A stretch of 64,000 nt of DNA, from assembly GCF_947494555.1 (NCBI RefSeq), contig NZ_CANLVF010000001.1, forward strand, positions 1 to 64,000, in the 5' to 3' direction. This stretch comes from an uncultured Roseibium sp. GTDB taxonomy: Bacteria > Pseudomonadota > Alphaproteobacteria > Rhizobiales > Stappiaceae. A program made the translations under genes and the position numbers. The notes under the pieces were generated by a model. The model saw nothing but the letters and a program-made list of their open reading frames with translations. It made no database searches and had not been told where the DNA came from. Shown piece by piece: positions 1 through 8,345 of this stretch (position 1 is the stretch's first letter; each line of letters opens with the position of its first letter).

Positions 1-104
1 GCATGGCTCACAAGAACAAAACGTTCCCCTTCAGCCAAAACTGGCCCAGACAAACCCGTAAACGCAATGGCAGCTGCCGCCATCGCAAATAACGTCCTCT
101 TCAT
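1..104 (-). CDS. Sugar ABC transporter periplasmic binding protein, N-terminal fragment (cut by window edge)
   Basis: Only the first 34 codons are present; the gene runs off the left edge. The ATG at 102-104 follows a clear GGAGG. The translation begins MKRTLFAMAAAAIAFTGLSG and continues to a typical cleavage site (PVLA, then EGERFVLVSH). That is a lipid-free Sec signal peptide followed by the first beta strand usual in periplasmic sugar-binding proteins. The gene is divergent from the LacI regulator, and the shared control region carries a LacI-type palindrome, so myo-inositol or a related polyol is the likely ligand. The signal peptide is clear; the family and ligand are inferred from context. 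Confidence 0.6.
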   Translation of the reverse strand, partial: MKRTLFAMAAAAIAFTGLSGPVLAEGERFVLVSH

Positions 105-188
105 TCGTTCCTCCCAATTTTCAGGCACGTGCTTGCGTTTCCTTCAAAAAGAAACGTGCCTTATCTCAAACAACCACACTCTCGATAA

Positions 189-208
189 TTTTGCAACCGG
201 TTGCAAAA
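189..208. promoter_or_regulatory. LacI-type operator, perfect 20-bp palindrome
   Basis: TTTTGCAACCGGTTGCAAAA equals its own reverse complement, with the central CG expected of LacI/GalR operators. It lies between the divergent binding-protein gene (ATG at 104) and the regulator (start at 277). A near-identical copy, with one base changed in the centre, is at 4530-4549 in front of iolD. The regulator at 277-1281 probably binds both sites. Confidence 0.8.
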
Positions 209-276
209 AAATTGACGGGGTGAAGCTTTTGTGTAGTTTCAATGAGAGCGATGGCTGAAACAGGCAGGCAAGGGAT

Positions 277-1281
277 TTGGCGGTAACACTGAAGGAAGTT
301 GCGGAATTGGCAGGCGTTTCCCGCTCGGCGGTTTCGCGGACCTTTACAGACGGTGCCAGTGTCTCCGCACGAACCCGGGAGAAAGTCGAAAAGGCGGCAA
401 AGGCTCTCGGATACAGACCGTCTCTGATTGCCAGGAGCCTTGCGACAAACCGGACGAAACTGATCGGTCTCGTCGCCAACAATTTTCAGAACCCGGCCTT
501 TCTGGACGTCTTCGACCTGTTCACCAGTGAATTGCAGAAGCGGGAACTGCGGCCGCTTCTAGTCAATCTTTCCGGCGAAACGTCACCGAAGAAAATCGTC
601 GAACTGCTGCGCCAATACAGTGTCGACGGTGTCATTGTCGCCACGTCCACGCTGCCCACGAGTTTTGCGACCGCCTTCCAGACCGCAGGTATTCCCGTCA
701 TACATACCTTTGGAAAGTTTCAGGCGAACGCCAATGTTCATGTGGTCGGGATCGACAATGAATTCTGCGGTGCCATGGCGGCGCGAACTTTCTCGGACCG
801 TTCCTACAAAACCGTCGCATTGCTCGGCGGCCCCGAAACGGCAACGTCCACGCAGGACCGGTCCGCCGGCTTCCGGCGAGCTGCAAAGGAACTGGGGCTA
901 CGCGTTGCGAAAGTGTGTTACGCGGAGAATTATACTTACCAGGCCGGGCGCGACGCGATGCGCGATGTCCTGGAGGATGACGCTGTCGAGGCGGTCTTCT
1001 GCGGCGACGACCTGATCTGCATGGGGGCGATGGACGCAGCGCGTGATGCTGGAAAGGCGATCCCGGAAGATATCGGTTTTCTGGGCTTTAATGATATCGG
1101 GATGGCAAGCTGGGATGCCTATTCCCTGACGACCATCCGTCAGCCGATACGCGACATCATCATGAGCTCCGTGGAGCTGGTTGTCGGCATGGTGGAAAAT
1201 CCGGGCCGAAGCCCGGAAATTCGTCTCTTTCCCTGTTCAGTCATAGAACGCGGTTCGTTGAGGCCGGTCACGGAACTCTAG
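277..1281 (+). CDS. LacI-family transcriptional regulator, probably of inositol catabolism
   Basis: The 334-residue protein has an N-terminal LacI helix-turn-helix (residues 4-23, TLKEVAELAGVSRSAVSRTF) and the hinge at about 45-60. A periplasmic-binding-protein-like effector domain follows, with GDDLICMGAMDAARDAGKAI and FNDIGMASWDAYSLTTIRQP. The reading frame only opens at 259 and the only reasonable start is TTG at 277, because the upstream ATG at 251 is in another frame. Perfect LacI palindromes upstream and in front of iolD suggest a self-regulating repressor whose inducer is an inositol-derived metabolite. Function follows from family and operator position; the effector is unknown. Confidence 0.88.
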   Translation: MAVTLKEVAELAGVSRSAVSRTFTDGASVSARTREKVEKAAKALGYRPSLIARSLATNRTKLIGLVANNFQNPAFLDVFDLFTSELQKRELRPLLVNLSGETSPKKIVELLRQYSVDGVIVATSTLPTSFATAFQTAGIPVIHTFGKFQANANVHVVGIDNEFCGAMAARTFSDRSYKTVALLGGPETATSTQDRSAGFRRAAKELGLRVAKVCYAENYTYQAGRDAMRDVLEDDAVEAVFCGDDLICMGAMDAARDAGKAIPEDIGFLGFNDIGMASWDAYSLTTIRQPIRDIIMSSVELVVGMVENPGRSPEIRLFPCSVIERGSLRPVTEL

Positions 1282-1314
1282 GTGCTTGAAGAGGACAGGC
1301 CGTCCTTGTCTGCT

Positions 1315-2454
1315 TCAAAGATCGACCCATTCTCCACGGGACTTTGCGGACCGTGCTGCGGCCTCGATCGCCCGCATGGACCACAGACCGTCCATTGCCG
1401 TTGGGAAGTCCTGTGCAAGCGGATCGGCGGCAAGGCCGTCGCGTTCCGCTTTCAGAACATCAGCCAGATCATGATAGATATTGGCAAAGGCAACCGGCAT
1501 GCCTTCCGCGTGTCCGATCGGAATTCTGGATGCACGAACAGCCTGAGGCGAGAGCGCTGCGTCACCGCGTTCAAGAACCTGGGTCCTGCCGTTGAGCGGT
1601 GTCCAGTGCAGTTGCTCGGGATGCTGCTGCTGCCAGGAAAGCCCGCCTTTTTCACCGAAAACCTGCAGGGTCAGGCCGTGCATGCGGCCGACGGCGATGG
1701 CGCTGGTCCAGAGCCTGCAAAGGGCGCCGTCCGACAGCCGGATGTTGATCATGGCATCATCTTCAAGCTGGCGATCTCCAACCATGGATGCAAAATCGGC
1801 GGATAGTTCAGCCGGTGTCTGTCCGGAAACGAAGCAGGCCATGTGAAAGGCGTGAATGCCCGCATCGGCAAAGACGGCGGACGTACCGGCCTGATCGGGG
1901 TCATACCTCCAGCGGATCCTCGGATTGTCCGCTTCCTCGGCATCGGCATGGAACCCATGCGCGAATTCCGCCTTGATCAGACGGACTTTTCCGAGCTCTC
2001 CACCGGCCACCATGGCCCGCATCTGACGCACGAGCGGATATCCGCTATAGCCATAATTGACCGCACAAATCCTGCCGGTTTCTTCGGCGAGCGCAACGAT
2101 ATGCTCGGCTTCTTCGGCAGTCATCGTCAGCGGTTTTTCGCACAGAACATGAAAACCTGCTTCCAGGAAAGCGCGGGAAATCTCGTAGTGCGTGGCGTTC
2201 GGCGTGGCGACTGTCACCAGGTCCAGCCGATCGTCCCGCGTACGCTCTCCCTCAAGCATTTCCTTCCAGTTGCCATAGGCGCGGTCCTCGGCAATGCCAA
2301 GCCGCATAGCATAGTCCTTGCCCTTGGCCGGATCGATATCGAGCGCGCCGGCTGTCAGATGAAAATGTCCGTCCAGAGACGCGCTGATGCGATGTGCCGG
2401 CCCGATCTGCGACCCTTCGCCGCCGCCGATCATGCCCCATTTGAGTTTGGTCAT
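1315..2454 (-). CDS. Gfo/Idh/MocA-family oxidoreductase (inositol/sugar dehydrogenase-like)
   Basis: The 379-residue NAD(P)-dependent dehydrogenase has an N-terminal Rossmann fold with GGGEG at 10-14 and the family motif CEKP at 105-108. A C-terminal Gfo/Idh substrate domain follows. It is the last gene of a three-gene minus-strand operon (4514 to 1315), overlapping the preceding isomerase by 4 bp (ATGA). Such paralogues oxidise inositol stereoisomers or keto-inositols (IolG, IolX and IolW are members). The exact substrate cannot be read from sequence. Its place beside iolDCBJ and under the same palindromic operator supports an inositol-related role. Confidence 0.85.
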   Translation of the reverse strand: MTKLKWGMIGGGEGSQIGPAHRISASLDGHFHLTAGALDIDPAKGKDYAMRLGIAEDRAYGNWKEMLEGERTRDDRLDLVTVATPNATHYEISRAFLEAGFHVLCEKPLTMTAEEAEHIVALAEETGRICAVNYGYSGYPLVRQMRAMVAGGELGKVRLIKAEFAHGFHADAEEADNPRIRWRYDPDQAGTSAVFADAGIHAFHMACFVSGQTPAELSADFASMVGDRQLEDDAMINIRLSDGALCRLWTSAIAVGRMHGLTLQVFGEKGGLSWQQQHPEQLHWTPLNGRTQVLERGDAALSPQAVRASRIPIGHAEGMPVAFANIYHDLADVLKAERDGLAADPLAQDFPTAMDGLWSMRAIEAAARSAKSRGEWVDL

Positions 2455-3362
2455 GCTGCAACCTCAAAACCGATGGAGTGCAAGAAGGTGCGGTTCTCGC
2501 GGGCGTCGTCCAGCGGTGACTGCGCTTTTGAAGGGTCGCAGTCCTGCTCCACCGTGCACCAACCGGTGAAGCCGGAGCTTTCCAGTTTGGCCTTTACGGC
2601 GGGAAAGTCGACAGATCCCTTGCCGAGATTGCAAAAAATGCCATCGCCGCACGCGTCATAGAAATCGGCGCGATTTGCTACGGTCCGGCTGCGGACCTCC
2701 GGATCTATATCCTTGAAATGCATATAGGAAATCCGATCCATGTGACGATCCATGAAAGCGACCGGGTCAAAATCCGCATAGTGGCTGTGACCGGTATCCA
2801 GGCAGATCTTCAAGAGGCTGTCATCGATTTCCTCAAGCAGGCGTTCGACCTCGTTTTCGAAGTCCATGAAGCCACCGGCATGCGGATGGATTGCGGTTAT
2901 CAGGCCGTATTCTTCCGTCCCCATCTTGGCGATGTCCCGGATTTTGTCCCGGTAGGCGGACCATTCGGATGCTGACATCTGCTCTGCCTCGCCCGGCCGC
3001 CCGGCGGTCGGGGCGCGGCGCGGAGAGATGGAATCGATCAGAACCAGATGGCGGGCGCCATGCGCTTTCAAGGCCTCACAAGTACGCACCGAACCGTCCT
3101 TGACATCGTCCCATTTTGCCGCGTCGTGGAACGGGCGGAACACGACGCCGCCGATCAGTTCCAGATCCCGTTCGGCGAGCGCGTCGCCCAGTTCTGACGG
3201 GTCTTCGGGCATGAAGCCGACGGGACCGAGTTCAATGCCGCGATATCCGGCGTCGCGGCATTGATCAAGGACCGTCTGCCAGGAAGGATTGCGCGGGTCA
3301 TCCGCGAATTCAACACCCCAGGAACAGGGTGCATTTCCGATCTTGATTGTCATTTGATTCAT
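2451..3362 (-). CDS. Sugar phosphate isomerase/epimerase-like TIM-barrel protein (IolE/IolI/IolH type)
   Basis: The 303-residue xylose-isomerase-like TIM barrel opens with IKIGNAPCSWGVEF, the signature of IolE/IolI-related proteins. Metal-ligand segments are visible at AIHPHAGGFMDFENEVERLL, CLDTGHSHYADFD and MHFKDID. It could be a 2-keto-myo-inositol dehydratase or isomerase. Classical IolE has a different N-terminus, so I do not assign iolE. It lies between two Gfo/Idh dehydrogenases with a 4-bp overlap downstream. Two in-frame ATGs (3362 and 3353) are possible; the second gives the more typical MTIKIGNAPC start. Confidence 0.8.
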   Translation of the reverse strand: MNQMTIKIGNAPCSWGVEFADDPRNPSWQTVLDQCRDAGYRGIELGPVGFMPEDPSELGDALAERDLELIGGVVFRPFHDAAKWDDVKDGSVRTCEALKAHGARHLVLIDSISPRRAPTAGRPGEAEQMSASEWSAYRDKIRDIAKMGTEEYGLITAIHPHAGGFMDFENEVERLLEEIDDSLLKICLDTGHSHYADFDPVAFMDRHMDRISYMHFKDIDPEVRSRTVANRADFYDACGDGIFCNLGKGSVDFPAVKAKLESSGFTGWCTVEQDCDPSKAQSPLDDARENRTFLHSIGFEVAA

Positions 3363-3392
3363 CCAAAAATGACGGTCAGGGAGCGCTTTCGC

Positions 3393-4514
3393 CTAGACCG
3401 CGTCGAGATTGATCCAGCTCTTGGATTCGTGCGATTGCCAGGCCGCCTCGATGACCTGGTTTACGTAAAGGCCGTCCTCGAATGACGGCCAGATGTTCTG
3501 TCCTGTCTCGATTGCCGTCAGGAAATCCTTGGCCTCGATAATGATCTGGTCCTGATATCCCGTGCCATGACCGGCGCCAAGGCAGAAATTCACGTAGTCA
3601 GGGTGGTGCGGGCCGGTCAGTATTTTCCGGAAACCCTCCCGCGACGGGTTCTGACCCCCTTCGTAAAGCCAGAGGGCGTTCTGATCTTCCTGGTCGAAAC
3701 GGATTGTTCCGTTGGTTCCGAAGATCTCATAGGCATAGCCCATCTTGCGGCCCCACGCCGTACGGCTGATGTAGAGTGCGCCCAGAGCGCCTGAAGAGAA
3801 CCGGCACATGATTTGCGCCTGATCGTCATTGGTAACGGGCACCATGCCGTTGTCGGAGGGACGTTCCTTCACCACAGTGTCTATTTCGGCAAGTACGCGA
3901 TCAATCGGGCCGGCCAGGGCCTGTGTCCCGTTGATGATATGGGGTGCCAGATCTCCCATGTTGCCGTTGGAGCGGCCCTGTGCGCGCCAGGTTCCGGGGA
4001 GGTTGGGATCTGCAAAAAAGTCTTCGGTATGTTCGCCGCGCAGATAGGTGATCTCGCCGATCTCGCCTGCTTCGATGATTTCGCGTGCGAGCTGCGAGGC
4101 AGGCGTGCGGATATAGTTGAAGCCGACCATGTTGATACAGCCGGACACCTTGGCAGCCGCCGTCATGTCCCGGCTCTGTCTGAGATCCTGTCCGAGCGGT
4201 TTTTCGCAGAAGACCGGCTTTCCAAGCTCGAATGCCGCGGTCGCGATTTCAAGGTGGGTTTTTTGCGGTGACGCGATCACGATCGCCTCGACTTTGGGAT
4301 CGTTGACCAGTTCCCGCCAATCCGCCGTCGAGCGCTTGAACCCAAGCTCGCGTGCCTTGCGGGCCGCGCCTTCCGCTGTCGTTGTGCAGACCATTTCCAG
4401 AACTGGCCGCAACGTCGTGTCAAAGACCGCCCCGACTGAATGCATGGCAACAGCATGGGCCTTCCCCATATAGCCACCACCGATTATGCCGATGCCAATC
4501 TCGCGCGTTTCCAT
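3393..4514 (-). CDS. Gfo/Idh/MocA-family oxidoreductase, first gene of the minus-strand inositol operon
   Basis: The 373-residue protein has a Rossmann GGGYMG at 12-17, CEKPLG at 103-108 and a C-terminal Gfo/Idh domain. It is a second dehydrogenase, clearly diverged from the one at 1315-2454. It starts at ATG 4514, only 16 bp from the LacI-type operator 4530-4549 that it shares with divergent iolD. With the TIM-barrel protein it probably converts an inositol isomer or keto-inositol into the substrate of IolD. An iolG-type myo-inositol 2-dehydrogenase role is possible but not provable here. Confidence 0.85.
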   Translation of the reverse strand: METREIGIGIIGGGYMGKAHAVAMHSVGAVFDTTLRPVLEMVCTTTAEGAARKARELGFKRSTADWRELVNDPKVEAIVIASPQKTHLEIATAAFELGKPVFCEKPLGQDLRQSRDMTAAAKVSGCINMVGFNYIRTPASQLAREIIEAGEIGEITYLRGEHTEDFFADPNLPGTWRAQGRSNGNMGDLAPHIINGTQALAGPIDRVLAEIDTVVKERPSDNGMVPVTNDDQAQIMCRFSSGALGALYISRTAWGRKMGYAYEIFGTNGTIRFDQEDQNALWLYEGGQNPSREGFRKILTGPHHPDYVNFCLGAGHGTGYQDQIIIEAKDFLTAIETGQNIWPSFEDGLYVNQVIEAAWQSHESKSWINLDAV

Positions 4515-4529
4515 CTATTTTTGATCCAT

Positions 4530-4549
4530 TTTTGCAACCGCTTGCAAAA
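4530..4549. promoter_or_regulatory. Second LacI-type operator (iol divergent promoter)
   Basis: TTTTGCAACCGCTTGCAAAA differs by one base from the perfect palindrome at 189-208. It sits in the 117-bp divergent region between the dehydrogenase start (4514) and iolD (4632), close enough to the minus-strand start to block transcription both ways. Confidence 0.78.
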
Positions 4550-4631
4550 CAGCTAAACACCCATTAGCTTTCACAGTCAAGGGTCCCTGGGACCACACAA
4601 GAAATTTCCATTCCGGGAGGTGTTGAGGCCT

Positions 4632-6512
4632 ATGGTCCAGAAGACGGTACGCCTGACGATGGCGCAAGCGCTTGTGCGCTATCTAGCTGCGCAGTTTGTT
4701 GAAATCGACGGTCAACGCGTGCGGTTCTGCGCCGGCGGGTTCGGTATTTTCGGGCATGGAAACGTGACCTGCCTGGGTGAAGCCCTCTTTGAACACAAGG
4801 ATGAGCTACCGCTCTGGCGCGGTCAGAACGAACAATCGATGGCAATGGCAGCAGTCGGATACGCAAAGCAACAGCTTCGCCAACGCTTCATGTTTGCAAC
4901 CTCTTCGGCGGGGCCGGGCACGACCAACCTGTTAACGTCTGCCGGGATTGCGCACACCAACCGATTGCCGCTTTTGATGCTTGCCGGGGATGCTTTCGTA
5001 ACACGCCTGCCGGATCCGGTCCTGCAGCAGGTCGAGCATCCCGGCAATCCGAGCCTTTCGGTAAACGATGCCTTCAAGAGCGTGACGCGGTACTGGGATC
5101 GCATCACACATCCGGCGCAACTGCTGCAGTCACTTCCCGCAGCCATCAACACGCTGATCGACCCGGCCGATAGCGGACCGGTTTTCCTCGGACTGCCACA
5201 GGATGTGCAGGGCTGGGCCTATGACTACCCTGAAAAATTCTTCGAACCGAAAACGCATTATCTCAGACGGCAGATGCCGGACGTTCGGGAACTTGAAACG
5301 GCAGCGCAGATCCTCAAGACAGCGGAACGACCGTTGATCATCACCGGAGGCGGTGTCCAGTATTCGCTGGCGACGGCGGAAATGCGCGACTTTGCGCACA
5401 AGCACCAGATCCCGGTGGTCGAGACCATTGCAGGACGCGCCAATCTCATCTTCTCCGATGAGTTGAATTGCGGGCCACTTGGTGTCACCGGTTCGAATTC
5501 AGCCAACAATCTTGCAAAGGAGGCCGACGTCATTCTGGCTGTCGGGACGCGGCTGCAGGACTTTACGACAGGTTCCTGGACAGCTTTTGCCGCAGACGCG
5601 CAGATCGTGACGATCAATGTAGGGCGCCACGATGCCGCGAAGCATATGTCTGTCCCGGTTGTCGGCGATGCCAAGCTGACGCTTCCGGCGTTGTCGAAGG
5701 CGATGGGCTCATTCAGCGCAGCAGGCGGTTGGCTGGAGCGCTCCGCGAAAGAGCGGGCGGACTGGTCAGCCTATCTCGACGAAAACACCTCGCCGACGGG
5801 CAAGGACGGCAGCAATCGGCCAATGTCCTACGCGCAGGTGATCGGTGCGATCAACGAGGTCTGCGACGCGGAAGACCGCGTGGTCGCAGCGGCAGGTGGA
5901 CTGCCTGCGGAGGTCACCGCGAACTGGCGCACGAAATCCATCGGCAGCGTCGACGTTGAGTTCGGCTTTTCCTGTATGGGTTATGAAATTTCCGGCGGCT
6001 GGGGCGCGCGTCTCGGCCACATGGAAAAGCATCCGGACAAGGAAACCATCATCTTTGTTGGCGACGGGTCTTACCTGCTTCTCAATTCGGACATCTATTC
6101 CTCGGTTCTTTCCGGAGCGAAGATGATTGTCGTCGTTTGCGACAACGGCGGATTTGCGGTCATCAACAAGTTGCAGAACAACACGGGCAACGAGTCGTAC
6201 AACAATCTGATTTCCGACTGTAAATTAGCTGTCGAACCTTTTTCCGTCGACTTCGAGGCACATGCCCGGTCAATGGGAGCAAATGCCGAAACGATTCATT
6301 CCATCGAAGAACTGAAAGCGGCATTTGAGCGGGCAAAACAGTCCGAGCGAACCTATGTCATCTCGATGAAGGTTGATGCGTTCGAAGGCTGGACGCAGGA
6401 AGGGCACACCTGGTGGGAAGTCGGAACGCCGGAGGTTTCGAACAGCGAGCGCGTGCGCAAGGCGCATGAAGACTGGGAAGCCGGTCGCGCTCCGCAAAGA
6501 AAAGGCGTCTGA
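4632..6512 (+). CDS. iolD: 3D-(3,5/4)-trihydroxycyclohexane-1,2-dione acylhydrolase (IolD)
   Basis: IolD is the thiamine-diphosphate enzyme that opens the cyclohexane ring in inositol catabolism. The 626-residue protein has the family layout. The catalytic Glu is E67 in RGQNEQSMAM. The pyrimidine-binding domain comes first, then a central Rossmann-like domain. The ThDP motif begins GDG at 477-479 and ends in CDN at 503-505. I chose ATG 4632: GGGAGG at 4615-4620 lies upstream, while a GTG at 4620 would overlap that ribosome site. It is the first gene of iolD-C-B-J and is preceded by the LacI operator. Confidence 0.95.
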   Translation: MVQKTVRLTMAQALVRYLAAQFVEIDGQRVRFCAGGFGIFGHGNVTCLGEALFEHKDELPLWRGQNEQSMAMAAVGYAKQQLRQRFMFATSSAGPGTTNLLTSAGIAHTNRLPLLMLAGDAFVTRLPDPVLQQVEHPGNPSLSVNDAFKSVTRYWDRITHPAQLLQSLPAAINTLIDPADSGPVFLGLPQDVQGWAYDYPEKFFEPKTHYLRRQMPDVRELETAAQILKTAERPLIITGGGVQYSLATAEMRDFAHKHQIPVVETIAGRANLIFSDELNCGPLGVTGSNSANNLAKEADVILAVGTRLQDFTTGSWTAFAADAQIVTINVGRHDAAKHMSVPVVGDAKLTLPALSKAMGSFSAAGGWLERSAKERADWSAYLDENTSPTGKDGSNRPMSYAQVIGAINEVCDAEDRVVAAAGGLPAEVTANWRTKSIGSVDVEFGFSCMGYEISGGWGARLGHMEKHPDKETIIFVGDGSYLLLNSDIYSSVLSGAKMIVVVCDNGGFAVINKLQNNTGNESYNNLISDCKLAVEPFSVDFEAHARSMGANAETIHSIEELKAAFERAKQSERTYVISMKVDAFEGWTQEGHTWWEVGTPEVSNSERVRKAHEDWEAGRAPQRKGV

Positions 6513-6514
6513 CC

Positions 6515-7489
6515 TTGCCTGCGTATCTGACCCCAAAGTCGAAATTTCTGGTTCTCGGCCGTGCCGGGATGGATTTTTATGCTGATCCTCCCGGAGCCGA
6601 AGCGGAACATGCCACAAGGTTCACCACCGCTCTCGGCGGATCGTCCGGCAATATCGCGGCCGGACTTGCGCGGCATGGTCTTTCGGTCAGTCTTTTGACA
6701 TGTGTCTCCGATGACTCCGTTGGCCGTTTCGTGCTGAATCAGCTCAAGGCATACGGCGTTGCAACCGACCATGTGCGTGTGCTCAGCGGAGAATCGCGGA
6801 CATCGCTCGCGGTTACGGAAACCCGGATCGAAAACACCCAGAACACGCTCTACCGGAACAATGCGTCTGATCTCCTGATGAGCGAAGACCAGGTGCTCGC
6901 CGTTCCCTATGCTGACTTTGAAGCGTTGATCGTGACGGGAACTGCTCTGGCGGCCAACCCCTCACGGGAAGCAGCACTAAGGGCGATGGAACACGCGCGC
7001 CGCGTTGGCGCCCTTGTCGTGATCGACCTTGACTACAGACCCTATTCCTGGCCAAGCGCACACGAAGCAGCCGAGGTTTACCGCGCGGCCATTGAAAGTT
7101 CCGATTTTGTCGTCGGCAATGATGACGAGTTCGCAGTCGTTGCCAATGGCGCGCACGAAGACGGGCGGAACCTGGCCGCTTCGCTCGGGTCTTCCGAGAA
7201 AACGATAATCTACAAGCTCGGGGAGCGCGGCTCGGTCGTGTTCTCCGGTGACGAACCGTTCGAGACCGGCATTTTCAAGGTCGAGGCCATAAAGCCCATG
7301 GGCGCGGGTGATGCCTTCATGGCGTCACTCATGGCGTCACTTGCCGCGGAATTCTCGTTAAAAGAGGCGGTTCTTAGAGGCTCGGCGGCTGCCGCAATGG
7401 TGGTTTCGAAATTCGGATGCGCGCCTGCGATGCCGACGCCAGCCGAGCTGGACGCCTTTCTTTCCAATCACTCAGCCCCCCAGTCCTGA
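6515..7489 (+). CDS. iolC: 5-dehydro-2-deoxygluconokinase (IolC), PfkB family
   Basis: The 324-residue PfkB/ribokinase-family kinase phosphorylates 5-dehydro-2-deoxygluconate. It has the N-terminal RAGMDFYAD block, GGSSGNIAAGLARHG, and the C-terminal GAGD catalytic motif (G263-D266). It is a free-standing kinase, not the IolC-DUF2090 fusion common in many proteobacteria; the aldolase step is supplied by the separate iolJ. A TTG at 6515, two bases after the iolD stop, is the best start. The first in-frame ATG (6569) would remove the conserved first strand. It is probably translationally coupled to iolD. Confidence 0.92.
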   Translation: MPAYLTPKSKFLVLGRAGMDFYADPPGAEAEHATRFTTALGGSSGNIAAGLARHGLSVSLLTCVSDDSVGRFVLNQLKAYGVATDHVRVLSGESRTSLAVTETRIENTQNTLYRNNASDLLMSEDQVLAVPYADFEALIVTGTALAANPSREAALRAMEHARRVGALVVIDLDYRPYSWPSAHEAAEVYRAAIESSDFVVGNDDEFAVVANGAHEDGRNLAASLGSSEKTIIYKLGERGSVVFSGDEPFETGIFKVEAIKPMGAGDAFMASLMASLAAEFSLKEAVLRGSAAAAMVVSKFGCAPAMPTPAELDAFLSNHSAPQS

Positions 7490-7502
7490 GGAGACACACA
7501 AG

Positions 7503-8345
7503 ATGCACTTTCCTCCCTATGACAATGCGAACAAGGCGATTATCGATGTCGAGGACAGCAGGGTTCCGCTGAACTACTTCAATATCGTCAAGCTGACCCG
7601 CGGCCAGGCGTTTGAATACGCGGTGCCGGGTTATGAAACCGCGATTGTTCCGGCGACCGGCACCGTCGATGTCGACGTTGAAGGTGTTGCCTTCTCGGCC
7701 CTTGGCAACCGGGGCGAAGATGTCTGGGACGGGGAACCAGAAGGAGCCTATGTTCCAAGCGGCGCAAAAGCGCAGCTCGTCTGTGTTAGCGACACAGCTG
7801 AAGTCTTCATTGCCGGCGCAAAATACGACAAGGTGCTGGAGCCCTTTGACGTGCGGACTGCGGATATTGATCTTGTCCAGTACGGATCGGACGACACCAA
7901 GACCCACCGCAAGATCAAGCATATTTTGGGCACCAAATATCACGACAAAGTCGGTCGCCTGCTTGTCTCCGAGCTCTTCACGGTCGGGCAGGGCGGATGG
8001 TCCGGCTTTCCGCCCCACAAACACGACACGGACCGGATTCCGGAAGAGAGCCGGCACGACGAGACCTACAATTTCCGCTTCCGCCCGAAAAAGGGGTTTG
8101 GGATGCAGCTTGTGCAGCGCGAGGACGGAGAAGTCGGCGATGCTTATCACATTGTCGACGGCTCGACGATCGTGCTCGACAAGGGATATCACCCCTGCGT
8201 TGTCGCTCCAGGCTACGAGATGTACTACTTCACGATCCTTGGCGGCCTGTCGCAGCGTTCGCTGGTGCAGTTCTTCCAACCGGATCACGCCTGGCAGATT
8301 GAAACCATCCCCGGCATCAAGGACATGATCGCGAAGTTCAAATGA
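7503..8345 (+). CDS. iolB: 5-deoxy-glucuronate isomerase (IolB)
   Basis: The 280-residue bicupin is a member of the KduI/IolB family. It converts 5-deoxy-glucuronate to 5-dehydro-2-deoxygluconate, the substrate of IolC. The metal site is visible as H172 and H174 (FPPHKHDTD), E187 (RHDETYNFRF) and H230 (KGYHPCVVAPGYEMYY). Length and motifs match the family. GAGGAG lies ahead of the ATG at 7503, and the gene overlaps iolJ by 4 bp, so the four iol genes form one operon. Confidence 0.95.
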   Translation: MHFPPYDNANKAIIDVEDSRVPLNYFNIVKLTRGQAFEYAVPGYETAIVPATGTVDVDVEGVAFSALGNRGEDVWDGEPEGAYVPSGAKAQLVCVSDTAEVFIAGAKYDKVLEPFDVRTADIDLVQYGSDDTKTHRKIKHILGTKYHDKVGRLLVSELFTVGQGGWSGFPPHKHDTDRIPEESRHDETYNFRFRPKKGFGMQLVQREDGEVGDAYHIVDGSTIVLDKGYHPCVVAPGYEMYYFTILGGLSQRSLVQFFQPDHAWQIETIPGIKDMIAKFK

